Origin: DASQWP01 sp050697555
Lineage (GTDB): Bacteria > Actinomycetota > Thermoleophilia > Gaiellales > Gaiellaceae
Direction: 5' to 3'
Assembly: GCA_050697555.1 (NCBI GenBank)
Contig: JBOHAD010000087.1
Location: forward strand, 1-8,597
Length of the DNA: 8,597 nt
The notes under the pieces are model-generated. The model had not been told where the DNA came from. It was given only the letters and a program-made list of their open reading frames with translations, and ran no database searches. The position numbers and the translations under genes are program-made. Below, one piece after another: positions 1 to 6,395 of the stretch (position 1 is the first letter of the stretch; each line of letters begins with the position of its first letter).

Positions 1-29
1 GCTCATAGGCCAGCCTCTGGCCTATGAGC
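1..29. repeat. Perfect hairpin 1 (12-bp stem, 5-nt loop)
   Basis: GCTCATAGGCCA at 1-12 pairs exactly with TGGCCTATGAGC at 18-29 around the loop GCCTC. The element begins at the window edge, so it may extend further left. It is the first of three perfect inverted repeats within 114 bases. It lies downstream of rpe on the minus strand and downstream of an unseen gene on the plus strand. No T-run follows on either strand, so it is not a textbook intrinsic terminator. It could be a bidirectional terminator, an RNA-processing or stability element, or a protein-binding palindrome. Confidence 0.6.
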
Positions 30-42
30 TTGTGGAGGGGGT

Positions 43-68
43 GAGGGGGAACCGGGAGGTTCCCCCTC
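43..68. repeat. Perfect hairpin 2 (11-bp stem, 4-nt loop)
   Basis: GAGGGGGAACC at 43-53 pairs exactly with GGTTCCCCCTC at 58-68 around the loop GGGA. The stem is purine-rich on the plus strand. Like its neighbours it lacks a T-tail. It shares a G5-A2/3-C stem core with hairpin 3 (GGGGGAACC here, GGGGGAAAC there), which suggests that the two are related copies. Confidence 0.6.
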
Positions 69-87
69 TGCATCGAAGAAGGGGGTA

Positions 88-114
88 CGTGGGGGAAACA
101 CGGTTTCCCCCACG
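88..114. terminator. Perfect hairpin 3 (12-bp stem, 3-nt loop), possible rpe terminator
   Basis: CGTGGGGGAAAC at 88-99 pairs exactly with GTTTCCCCCACG at 103-114 around the loop ACG. It lies 26 bases past the rpe stop codon on the minus strand, where an operon-end structure is expected. Transcript sequence after the stem on the minus strand (TACCCCCTT) is not U-rich, so factor-independent termination is doubtful; high-GC actinobacteria often use hairpins without a U-tract. The call as a terminator is inference from position, while the stem itself is read directly from the sequence. Confidence 0.4.
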
Positions 115-118
115 GGAG

Positions 119-192
119 CGAGCCGAAGGTGAGCGACGTTCAACGCCGGTCGGGGTCGAGCTCGCGCACGAGCCGAAGGTAGGCGCGGTTCA
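119..192. repeat. Imperfect direct repeat across the rpe 3' end
   Basis: Bases 119-142 and 169-192 share CGAGCCGAAGGT exactly and then match at 8 of the next 12 positions (20/24 overall), spaced 50 bases apart. The second copy lies inside the last codons of rpe, and the first begins at the rpe stop codon and runs past it. This may be a remnant of a small tandem duplication at the gene end. It may also be chance similarity in GC-rich sequence. Confidence 0.35.
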
Positions 193-811
193 GGTCCTCG
201 CGGTCGAAGATCGCGCTGCCGGCGACGATCAGGTCCGCTCCCGCCTCGCGCACGGCACGCACGTTGTCCTGGGTGATCCCGCCGTCCACCTGCACGGCCA
301 CACGGTCGTGGAGCTGCTCACGGAGCGCGCGAATCCGGTCGACGGAGTCGGGCAGGAACTCCTGGCCGGAGTAGCCGGGCTGGATGCTCATGCAGAGGAC
401 GAGATCCGCGCCGAGCGAGGCCGCGACCGCGTCCTCGACCTCCGTCCCCGGGTTGAAGGCGACGCCCACCTCGAGCCCTTCCGCGCGTGCGTGCGTGATC
501 GCGTTCCACGGCTCCTCGCAGGCCTCGACGTGGAAGGTGACGCTGTCCCCGCCCGCCTGGGCGATCTGGCCGAAGTGGTGCTCGGGATTGGAGACCATCA
601 GGTGGCAGTCGAGCCGGCCTCCTCCGTCGTGGATCAGCGGCGCGATCGAGCGGAGGACGATCGGCCCGATCGTGACCGGCTCGACGAAGTGGCCGTCCCC
701 CACGTCGAAGTGGAAGATGCGTGCGCCCGCGTTCAGCAGGTGCCGCACCTGCTCGCCGAGGCGGCTGAAGTCGGCAGCGTAGAGCGACGGCTCGATCTCG
801 ACCGTTCGCAT
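140..811 (-). CDS. rpe: Ribulose-phosphate 3-epimerase
   Basis: Cytosolic TIM-barrel enzyme of the pentose phosphate pathway that interconverts D-ribulose 5-phosphate and D-xylulose 5-phosphate. With the ATG at 811 the protein has 223 residues, the usual family length. Family signatures run in order: IEPSLYAADFSRL (first strand), HFDVGDGHFVEP (metal ligands H34 and D36), DCHLMVSNPE (H70), VAFNPGTEVE, SIQPGYSGQ and VQVDGGITQDN (D176), then the phosphate-binding end VAGSAIF. All four metal ligands are present. Two deviations are visible: the usual DVMDG is DVGDG, and the usual VNPGFGGQ loop is IQPGYSGQ. A GTG at 829 in the same frame would add MGWRDW; I prefer the ATG because the family normally starts a few residues before the first strand and GGCGGGA sits a few bases upstream. 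The rsmB stop is 27 bases upstream, so it is probably the last gene of the same transcript. Confidence 0.93.
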   Translation of the reverse strand: MRTVEIEPSLYAADFSRLGEQVRHLLNAGARIFHFDVGDGHFVEPVTIGPIVLRSIAPLIHDGGGRLDCHLMVSNPEHHFGQIAQAGGDSVTFHVEACEEPWNAITHARAEGLEVGVAFNPGTEVEDAVAASLGADLVLCMSIQPGYSGQEFLPDSVDRIRALREQLHDRVAVQVDGGITQDNVRAVREAGADLIVAGSAIFDREDLNRAYLRLVRELDPDRR

Positions 812-838
812 CCAGTCCCGCCAGCCCACGGCCGAACT

Positions 839-2026
839 CTACGTTCGGAGACGGGCGACGAAGAAGCCCGACGTCCCGTGCACGTGCGGCAGCGTCAGCA
901 GGCACTCCGGCCGCCGCGGGTGCCGGAAGTCCGGCCAGCGGGCGCCGAGGTCGTCGAGCGGAAGTCCGAGAGAGCTGACGACCTCCTCGTTCTCGGCCGA
1001 GTGAATCGTGCAGACGGCGTACGTGACGGTGCCGCCGGGGCGGACGCGCTCGACCGCGGCGCGCAGCAGGTCGAGCTGGAGCTCCGGAAGCGGCCGTGCC
1101 CGCCAGCGCAGGTCGGGCCGCGAGTTGAGGATTCCCAGGCCGGAGCAGGGCGCATCGACGAGCGCTCGGTCGAACTCGCCGAGCTCGGGGGCGAGCTCGA
1201 GCGCGTCCGCACACAGAACCGTGAGCCCGGTCGCACCCAGGCGTTTCGCGTTCTCCTCGAGCTCCCGCGCCCGTCCCGGGTGCTTCTCGACTGCGAGGAC
1301 CTCCGCTCCCGCCGCGGCCAGCTGCGTCGCCTTGCCGCCCGGCGCCGCGCAGAGGTCGAGCACGCGCTCGCCGGGGCGCGCGCCGACGGCCGCCCCGGCG
1401 AGCTGCGAGCCGCGGCTCTGAGGCCACGCGTAGCCCGACTCGAGCCACTCGGGCGGGATCGCGTCCACCACCTTCGGCCCGTCCGGCGTTCGCACCGCCG
1501 TCTCGGCGGGCTCGTTCTGCCTCCGCATGAGCGCCCGCGCTCCGTCGGGCCCGAGCTCCCGCCACCACGTCTCCACGATCCAGTCCGGATACGAGTGCAC
1601 GAGCGCGGCCGCCGGGGGCGTCTCCTCGTGCAGGCGCGCGAGCAGGCCCTCGATCCCCTCGCTGAGACGCCGCATCACGGCGTTCGCGAAGGCGACCGCG
1701 CGCTCGAGCCCCGCCGCGCGCACGAGCTCCACGGTCTCGTCCACCGCCGCGTGCGTCGGGACATCGGTGTACGCGAGCTGGTACGCACCCAGCCGGAGCG
1801 CGGCCCGCACGGGCGGATCGAGCTTGCGAAGGGGGCGCCGCCCCAGCGTCTCGATGGCGTTGTCGAGCGGGCGCACCCGCTGCACGGTCCCGTAGGCGAG
1901 CTGCATGGCGAAAGCACGGTCGCGGCCGTCGAGCTCCGCCGCTGCGGCCCGGAAGGCCCTGTCGGCGTAGGCGCCTTCGTCGAAGACCCGCCGGACGACG
2001 TCGAGGGCGACCCCGCGCGGGGTTAC
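839..2026 (-). CDS. rsmB: 16S rRNA (cytosine-967-C5)-methyltransferase RsmB, start codon apparently lost
   Basis: SAM-dependent RNA methyltransferase (Sun/Fmu family) that places m5C in 16S rRNA helix 31. It has an N-terminal NusB-like RNA-binding domain and a C-terminal Rossmann-fold domain. Counting from 2026: NusB-like part about residues 1-125, SAM motif I LDLCAAPGGKA near 223-233, motif IV DAPCSGLG (C294), motif VI VCTIHSAENEE (catalytic Cys, C339). The first ATG is at 1906 and gives 355 residues, too short for the family. In-frame codons upstream read (V)TPRGVALDVVRRVF..., then EGAYADRAF and LDGRDRAFA, which is the expected RsmB N-terminus. The frame reaches back to GTA at 2024-2026, overlapping the fmt TAA stop (2023-2025). 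No ATG, GTG, TTG or CTG exists between the in-frame upstream TGA and 1906, and no good ribosome site precedes 1906. Real translation may use a non-standard start, begin at 1906 as a truncated protein, or the base may be an error. Confidence 0.88.
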   Translation of the reverse strand, partial: VTPRGVALDVVRRVFDEGAYADRAFRAAAAELDGRDRAFAMQLAYGTVQRVRPLDNAIETLGRRPLRKLDPPVRAALRLGAYQLAYTDVPTHAAVDETVELVRAAGLERAVAFANAVMRRLSEGIEGLLARLHEETPPAAALVHSYPDWIVETWWRELGPDGARALMRRQNEPAETAVRTPDGPKVVDAIPPEWLESGYAWPQSRGSQLAGAAVGARPGERVLDLCAAPGGKATQLAAAGAEVLAVEKHPGRARELEENAKRLGATGLTVLCADALELAPELGEFDRALVDAPCSGLGILNSRPDLRWRARPLPELQLDLLRAAVERVRPGGTVTYAVCTIHSAENEEVVSSLGLPLDDLGARWPDFRHPRRPECLLTLPHVHGTSGFFVARLRT

Positions 2027-2835
2027 CGACGCAGTCCGCGTACGTACTCCTCCGCGGTCATCCGCTTGCCGCCCTCACGCTGCACGTCGAGGAGCTCCAG
2101 CCCTCCGGCGACGAGGAGCGACTCCTCGCGAGCCGGCCGTGCCCGCCAGACGAGCAGGCGCCGGCCCTCCACCAGCCCGCGCGCGCCGATGTGCGGAGAG
2201 AGCGCGCGGATCCTGTTCAGGTTCTCCTCCGGCGGGAGCTCCCAGTCGAGCTCCCGGTCGGCCGCCGTGATCTTGTCCGCGTAGGTCGCCCCGGCCTCGG
2301 GCTGGGGCACGAACGTCGGCTCCGCGAAGACCTGGTCGAGGAGCTCGTGGGCGACGAGCATCGCCCGATCGAACACGACGCCGGCGTCGTCCTCCGGTCC
2401 GATCGGGAACCGCCGCTGCGCGGCGATAGGCCCCGCGTCGAGCTCGGGCATCGTCCGGTGGATGGTGACGCCCGTCTCCCGGTCGCCGGCCATGAGCGCC
2501 CGCTCGACCGGCGCCGGACCCCGCCACCGCGGCAGGAGCGACGGATGCACGTTCAGCCAGAGCCGCTCGGACAGCAGCTTCTCGGGGATGAGGACGCCGT
2601 AGTCGGCGACGATGACGATGCGCGCCTCGCCGGGGAAGGTGGTCAGGCGCTCCGGTTGCTCGATCCGCAGCCCGGCCGCGAGCGCCGCCTCCTTCGCAGG
2701 CGTCTGGGTCTTCTTCCGCCCCCGGCCGGCCGGCCGGTCCGGGCGGGTGAGGACGAGCTCGATCTCGCGGCGCGCCGCAAGCCCCTCGAGGATCCCGGCG
2801 CCGAACGGCCCCGTCGCCGCTACGCCGATGCTCAA
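2023..2835 (-). CDS. fmt: Methionyl-tRNA formyltransferase
   Basis: Cytosolic enzyme that transfers a formyl group from 10-formyltetrahydrofolate to Met-tRNA(fMet) for initiation. From the TTG at 2835 it has 270 residues, shorter than the usual ~310. Motifs: VLTRPDRPAGRGRK (28-41), NVHPSLLPRWRG (95-106, with formyl-transfer residues N95 and H97), TGVTIHRTMPELDAGP (121-136, with D133), and a shortened C-terminal OB-like tRNA-binding domain (YADKITAADRELDW onward). The open frame continues upstream to 3270, but that part is a shadow of def. The TTG is chosen because it directly precedes the Rossmann strand LSIGVAATG and forms a TTGA overlap with the def stop (TGA at 2832-2834), a usual layout for translational coupling. 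Its own stop TAA overlaps the rsmB coding frame. It partners functionally with def next door: one adds the formyl group, the other removes it. Confidence 0.93.
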   Translation of the reverse strand: MSIGVAATGPFGAGILEGLAARREIELVLTRPDRPAGRGRKKTQTPAKEAALAAGLRIEQPERLTTFPGEARIVIVADYGVLIPEKLLSERLWLNVHPSLLPRWRGPAPVERALMAGDRETGVTIHRTMPELDAGPIAAQRRFPIGPEDDAGVVFDRAMLVAHELLDQVFAEPTFVPQPEAGATYADKITAADRELDWELPPEENLNRIRALSPHIGARGLVEGRRLLVWRARPAREESLLVAGGLELLDVQREGGKRMTAEEYVRGLRR

Positions 2836-3413
2836 GCGAACGGAGCGAGGACCGGTTGCGGCCGGAGCTTCCCCAGCGCCTCGCGGCGCGCCTCCGGGGT
2901 CGTCCGGTCGATGATGAGGACGCCGTCCAGGTGGTCGATCTCGTGCTGGATCACCCGGGCCTCGAGCCCCTCGGCCTCGATCTCGAGCGGCTCTCCCTCG
3001 GGCGAGAACGCGTCGACGGTGACGGACTGCGCGCGCTCGACCGGGACGATCACCGAGGCGGCGCCGAGCGAGAGGCAACCCTCGTCCTCGATGACCAGTT
3101 CTTCGGACGAGGACGCGACGCGCGGGTTGACGAGCGCGACGGCCGGATTCTCCTCGGCGACCTGGTAGACGAGCACGCGCCTGAGGATGCCGACCTGGGG
3201 GCCGGCGAGCCCCACCCCGTTGGCCTCGTGCATGAGGTTCGTCATGCGCTCGACCAGGATCGGGAGCCACGCGTCCGGCAGCTCGACCTCGTTCGCGCGC
3301 ATGCGCAGCACCGTGTCCGGGTACTGCCGGACCTGGGCCAGCGCAGCTCGACGCCGAGCTTCGTGCTCGGCATCGAGGCGCTCGTGCCGTACCTGGCCTT
3401 CGACCTCGCCCAC
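2832..3413 (-). CDS. def: Peptide deformylase
   Basis: Metalloprotease that removes the N-formyl group from nascent proteins at the ribosome exit. All three diagnostic motifs are present in the 193-residue product: GVGLAGPQVG (66-75), EGCLSLG (111-117, metal ligand C113) and QHEIDHLDG (156-164, ligands H157 and H161, catalytic E158). The core fold starts near residue 25 (LAQVRQYPDTVLR). The first ~24 residues are a charged extension. The GTG at 3413 is the first possible start after an in-frame stop at 3426-3428, but has no clear ribosome site; a CTG at 3341, directly before the conserved core, is an alternative. fmt follows with a 4-base overlap, which is the common def-fmt arrangement. The gene upstream is the small membrane protein at 3456-3716, 42 bases away. 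Confidence 0.95.
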   Translation of the reverse strand: MGEVEGQVRHERLDAEHEARRRAALAQVRQYPDTVLRMRANEVELPDAWLPILVERMTNLMHEANGVGLAGPQVGILRRVLVYQVAEENPAVALVNPRVASSSEELVIEDEGCLSLGAASVIVPVERAQSVTVDAFSPEGEPLEIEAEGLEARVIQHEIDHLDGVLIIDRTTPEARREALGKLRPQPVLAPFA

Positions 3414-3455
3414 GGGGGCTGAAGTCTAGAGGGGCCCTCGCCCCGGTGTTCGAGC

Positions 3456-3716
3456 CTACACTCGGTCGACGGCCGTCGTCCTCCGCGGCTCCACCAGCCG
3501 TGAATAGAGCGCCACCAGGATGACGGCAACGACCACGGCGAGGATGAACCCGAGGATCCCGCCGCCGAACAACCAGCCGACGAGCAGGGCCGAAGCGACG
3601 CCGATCACGAGCGTCGCCAGGAGCCCGATCGGATCGCTACCCGGATGGAAGAGCCGTCCGAGGGCGCCGACGACGAGCCCGATGATGATCAGTCCGATGA
3701 GTTCTCCGATTCCCAT
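3456..3716 (-). CDS. GlsB/YeaQ/YmgE-type small membrane protein
   Basis: An 86-residue, strongly hydrophobic protein resembling the GlsB/YeaQ/YmgE (transglycosylase-associated, stress-response) membrane family. Three membrane segments are visible, near residues 3-20, 31-50 and 53-72. They are Gly-rich, with the family-like turn GALGRLFHPGSDPIG between the first two and a short basic, soluble tail (RLVEPRRTTAVDRV). The exact role of the family is poorly known; members in enterobacteria and enterococci are linked to stress responses. The ATG at 3716 was chosen as the only start that keeps the typical N-terminus MGIGELIGLI; GGGG about 11 bases upstream is a weak ribosome site. It sits between priA (37 bases upstream) and def (42 bases downstream), where I would not expect such a gene. 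Confidence 0.82.
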   Translation of the reverse strand: MGIGELIGLIIIGLVVGALGRLFHPGSDPIGLLATLVIGVASALLVGWLFGGGILGFILAVVVAVILVALYSRLVEPRRTTAVDRV

Positions 3717-3753
3717 GCTGCGATGATCCCCGCGCGGTTGCGGGAGCAAACGC

Positions 3754-5703
3754 TTAGAACACGCCCTGCGGGTCGACGTCGACCGAGGCCGTGAGGTTGT
3801 CACGGCGCATCGCCGGCGCCGCCAAGGAGAGCAGCCGCCCCGCGCGGGCGGCCACCGGCCTCGGCGTCTCCGTCTTGACCAGCAGCTGCGCGCGAAAGCG
3901 CCCGCGCAGGCGCAGGAGGGGCGCCGGGCCGAGCACCTGGAGGTCCGGCGCCGCGGCGTCCAGCTCGCCGCGCAGCTCGCCCAGGACAGCCGCCGGGCCG
4001 GCTCCGGTCGGCCCGGCCACGACGACGCGGACGAGGTGGCGGAAGGGTGGGTAGCCAAGCTCGCGCCGGCGTGCGAGCTCGCCGGCCAGGAACTCCTCCA
4101 CGTCGTGCCGGGCCGCGAGCGCGATGGGGCGTGCGTCCGGTTGGTAGCTCTGCACGAGCACGCGGCCCGGCGCGTCGCGCCCGCTTCGGCCCGCGAGCTG
4201 CGTGACGAGCTGGAAGGTCCGCTCCTCGGCGCGGAAGTCCGGCAGCGCGAGGGCGGTGTCCGCGTCCACGACGGCCGCCAGCGCGACGCCTTCGAAGTGG
4301 TGCCCCTTGGCGACCATCTGCGTCCCGAGGAGAACTCCGCGCTCGGAGGCGGCGAAACGCTCGAGCACGGAGGCCAGCTTGCCGGGATTCCCGGCGACGT
4401 CCGCGTCGAGGCGAAAGCGCTCGAGCTCCGGCAGCCGCTCTGCGAGCTCGGCCTCGAGCCGCTCGGTGCCGGCTCCCAGCCGTGCGAGCTCCGCCGCGCC
4501 GCAGGCCGGGCAGAGCTCGGGCGCCGCCTCCTGCCGGCCGCAGTGATGGCAGTGGAGCCGCCCGTCCGCGTGCAGGGTCAGCGCCACGTCGCATGAGGGG
4601 CAGCGAAGCGTGACGCCGCAGGCTCGGCAGTGGAGCGCGGGCGCAACGCCACGCCGGTTGAGGAGGAGGATCGCCTTGCCGCCTCCGTCCGCGACCGCCC
4701 CGAGCTCCTCGAGAAGCGGCGCCGAGAGCGGGTAGCCGGCCTCCCGGCGGAGGTCCACGACCCGAACGGGCGGCAGCGGCCGCGCGAGCCGTCCGCCGAG
4801 CTCGAGGCGCTCGAGGCGCTCCCAGCTCTCCGGTCGCGGCGTCGCGCTTCCGAAGACCGCGACCGCCCCTTCGAGAACGGCACGCTTGGCGGCGACGGTG
4901 CGTGCGTCGTAGCGGGGGTCGGACTCCTGCTTGTACGAGGCGTCCTGCTCCTCGTCCACGCAGACGAGCCCGAGCCGCCGCACCGGGGCGAAGACGGCCG
5001 AGCGCGCACCCACGACGACGCGGGCCTCTCCGGCCACGATGCGCTCGCGCTCGTCGCGCCGCTCGGCCTCGGTCAGGCCGGAATGGAGGACGGCGACGCG
5101 TTCGCCGAAGCGGGTGCGGAAACGGCCGAGCGCCTGCGGCGTGAGCGCGATCTCCGGCACGAGCACGATCGCGTCGAGCCCGCGGGCGAGCGCCTCCGCG
5201 CAGGCCCGGAGGTAAACCTCGGTCTTGCCGCTTCCGGTGGCGCCGTAGAGGAGGAAGGCGCCACCCTGGCCGAGCGCGCCAGTGATGGTCGCGAGCGCGC
5301 GCCCCTGCGGCTCCGTCAACCGCTCCGGTTCGGCCTCGCCCGGAAGCTCACCCGGTCGCTCCCGTCTTGCCGCGCCCGCCCGCCGCGCGGGGAGCTCGGG
5401 TGCGACGAGCGAGAGAGCGCGGGCTGGTGTCGATCCGTAGTAGTCGGCGAGCCAGAGGGCGAGATCGACGAGCTCCGGCGAGACCGCGCCGAGCACGCGC
5501 TCGACCGCGACCGGCTCGACTTCCGGCGGCGCTTCGTCCTCGAGCCCGACGACCACGCCGCGGCGACGCGCCCTTCCAAAGCGGACGGAGACCACCGATC
5601 CCTTCTCGAGCCCGTCTGCCAGGTAGGTGAACGGTCGCGAGAGAGCCCGCCCCGAGACGAGCGGATAGACGGAGGCATAGCGGCGCACCGATAGGATTGT
5701 CAC
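3754..5703 (-). CDS. priA: Primosomal protein N' (replication restart helicase PriA)
   Basis: DNA helicase that recognises stalled or collapsed replication forks and reloads the replisome. The 649-residue product has the N-terminal 3'-DNA-binding domain (about 1-105), helicase lobe 1 with Walker A GATGSGKT (154-161), QALGRF near 190, motif II DEEQ (250-253) and GSATP (285-289), then a zinc-binding insert with eight cysteines (359, 362, 368, 371, 385, 388, 398, 401). Lobe 2 carries GTQMVAKGHHF (460-470) and QLAGRSGR (502-509), and the C-terminal domain follows. All ATPase and zinc residues are present except that the usual DEEH box reads DEEQ. The GTG at 5703 is 4 bases from the start of the divergent dtxR-type gene; an in-frame GTG at 5688 would remove five residues and fit the family start equally well. 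Neither has a clear ribosome site. It heads the priA-def-fmt-rsmB-rpe block. Confidence 0.95.
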   Translation of the reverse strand: MTILSVRRYASVYPLVSGRALSRPFTYLADGLEKGSVVSVRFGRARRRGVVVGLEDEAPPEVEPVAVERVLGAVSPELVDLALWLADYYGSTPARALSLVAPELPARRAGAARRERPGELPGEAEPERLTEPQGRALATITGALGQGGAFLLYGATGSGKTEVYLRACAEALARGLDAIVLVPEIALTPQALGRFRTRFGERVAVLHSGLTEAERRDERERIVAGEARVVVGARSAVFAPVRRLGLVCVDEEQDASYKQESDPRYDARTVAAKRAVLEGAVAVFGSATPRPESWERLERLELGGRLARPLPPVRVVDLRREAGYPLSAPLLEELGAVADGGGKAILLLNRRGVAPALHCRACGVTLRCPSCDVALTLHADGRLHCHHCGRQEAAPELCPACGAAELARLGAGTERLEAELAERLPELERFRLDADVAGNPGKLASVLERFAASERGVLLGTQMVAKGHHFEGVALAAVVDADTALALPDFRAEERTFQLVTQLAGRSGRDAPGRVLVQSYQPDARPIALAARHDVEEFLAGELARRRELGYPPFRHLVRVVVAGPTGAGPAAVLGELRGELDAAAPDLQVLGPAPLLRLRGRFRAQLLVKTETPRPVAARAGRLLSLAAPAMRRDNLTASVDVDPQGVF

Positions 5704-5707
5704 GAAG

Positions 5708-6394
5708 ATGGCGGCTGGGCACTCCGTAGACGACTATCTCGAGACGATTTACTTCCTGGCCTTCCCCATCGGGGAGTACCGGCCGGAGACGAAGGGCTCG
5801 TCCACTCTCGCCGTGCGGGTGGCGGAGATGCTCGGCGTCTCCCGCGCGTCGGCGGGCGAGATGCTGAAGCGGCTGGAGAGCGAGGGACTCGTCGAGCGGG
5901 GTGATCACAAGGAGGCGATCCTCACGGCCAAGGGCACGAAGATCGCCGAGCGCGTCGTCCGCCGGCACCGCATCATCGAGCGGCTCCTCACTGACTTCAT
6001 GGGCTATACGCCAGCCGAGGCGCACGAGCAGGCTGACCTGCTCGGCAACACGTTCACGGACGAGATGGTCGAGCGAATCGCCAGGCAGCTCGGCGAGCCC
6101 GAGCGCTGCCCGCACGGCTGGCCTGTGGACACGAACTTCGAGCAGGCGGAGAACCTCGAGCTGAAGCCGCTGAACGAGCTCGAGCCGGGCTCGCGCGCCG
6201 AGATCGTCCGGCTGGCCGAGCACGACGGCGACCTCCTGCACTGGTACTACGAGGAGGGCTTCGTTCCGGGCACGAGCCTCGAGCTCCGCCGCGCGGAGCC
6301 CGCCGCCGGGCAGCTCGCGGTCGCCCTCGACGGCGACGAGCGCGCAATCGGCGAGAAGGCCGCGGCCGGCCTCTTCGTGCGGCCGGCTGCGTAG
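5708..6394 (+). CDS. DtxR-family metal-dependent transcriptional regulator (atypical metal site)
   Basis: A 228-residue member of the DtxR/IdeR/MntR/SirR family, cytosolic repressors that bind operators when loaded with Fe2+ or Mn2+. It has an N-terminal winged helix (DDYLETIYFL, then VAEMLGVSRASAGEMLKRLESEGLV as the recognition part at 38-62), a dimerisation/metal domain (about 80-140) and a C-terminal FeoA/SH3-like domain (about 152-226). The first two helices are separated by an extra-long segment (18-33). Metal ligand candidates present are D9, E12, H87, E91, H106 and D110. However, the Glu and His expected at the primary site (E102/H103 of MntR) are G113 and N114. A CPHGWPVD stretch (134-141) follows, as in many relatives. 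The ATG at 5708 is preceded by AGGA at 5693-5696, a weakly spaced ribosome site. Its promoter must lie inside the priA coding region. The metal specificity cannot be called from sequence. Confidence 0.88.
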   Translation: MAAGHSVDDYLETIYFLAFPIGEYRPETKGSSTLAVRVAEMLGVSRASAGEMLKRLESEGLVERGDHKEAILTAKGTKIAERVVRRHRIIERLLTDFMGYTPAEAHEQADLLGNTFTDEMVERIARQLGEPERCPHGWPVDTNFEQAENLELKPLNELEPGSRAEIVRLAEHDGDLLHWYYEEGFVPGTSLELRRAEPAAGQLAVALDGDERAIGEKAAAGLFVRPAA

Positions 6395-6395
6395 G

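Noticed and set aside
1..140. CRISPR-like or riboswitch reading of the hairpin region
   Set aside because: The three stems have different sequences and no regular spacer-repeat pattern, and I recognise no riboswitch core. They also lie at the 3' side of rpe, not in a leader that I can see.
32..2284. 750-codon plus-strand open frame
   Set aside because: Antisense to rpe, rsmB and fmt, with a low-complexity Arg/Glu/Ala/Leu composition and no domain. It is a codon-bias shadow of high-GC genes.
2836..3270. Extended N-terminus of fmt up to 3270
   Set aside because: This part overlaps def out of frame and has shadow-like composition. The Fmt fold begins at LSIGVAATG, right after the TTG at 2835.
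3431..3444. GGGGC-CCTC-GCCCC hairpin between def and the membrane protein gene
   Set aside because: Only a 5-bp stem of G and C without a T-run, which is common by chance at this base composition. Not enough to call a terminator.
3717..4058. Longer start for the small membrane protein (200 residues from 4058)
   Set aside because: The added residues are Arg/Ser/Ala-rich and overlap the 3' end of priA out of frame; the family protein starts at MGIGELIG.
5348..6395. Continuation of the cupin frame to 5348 as a 544-residue protein
   Set aside because: After base 6500 the frame is antisense to the DtxR-type gene and to priA, with no cupin or other homology visible. The true cupin tail is in another frame.
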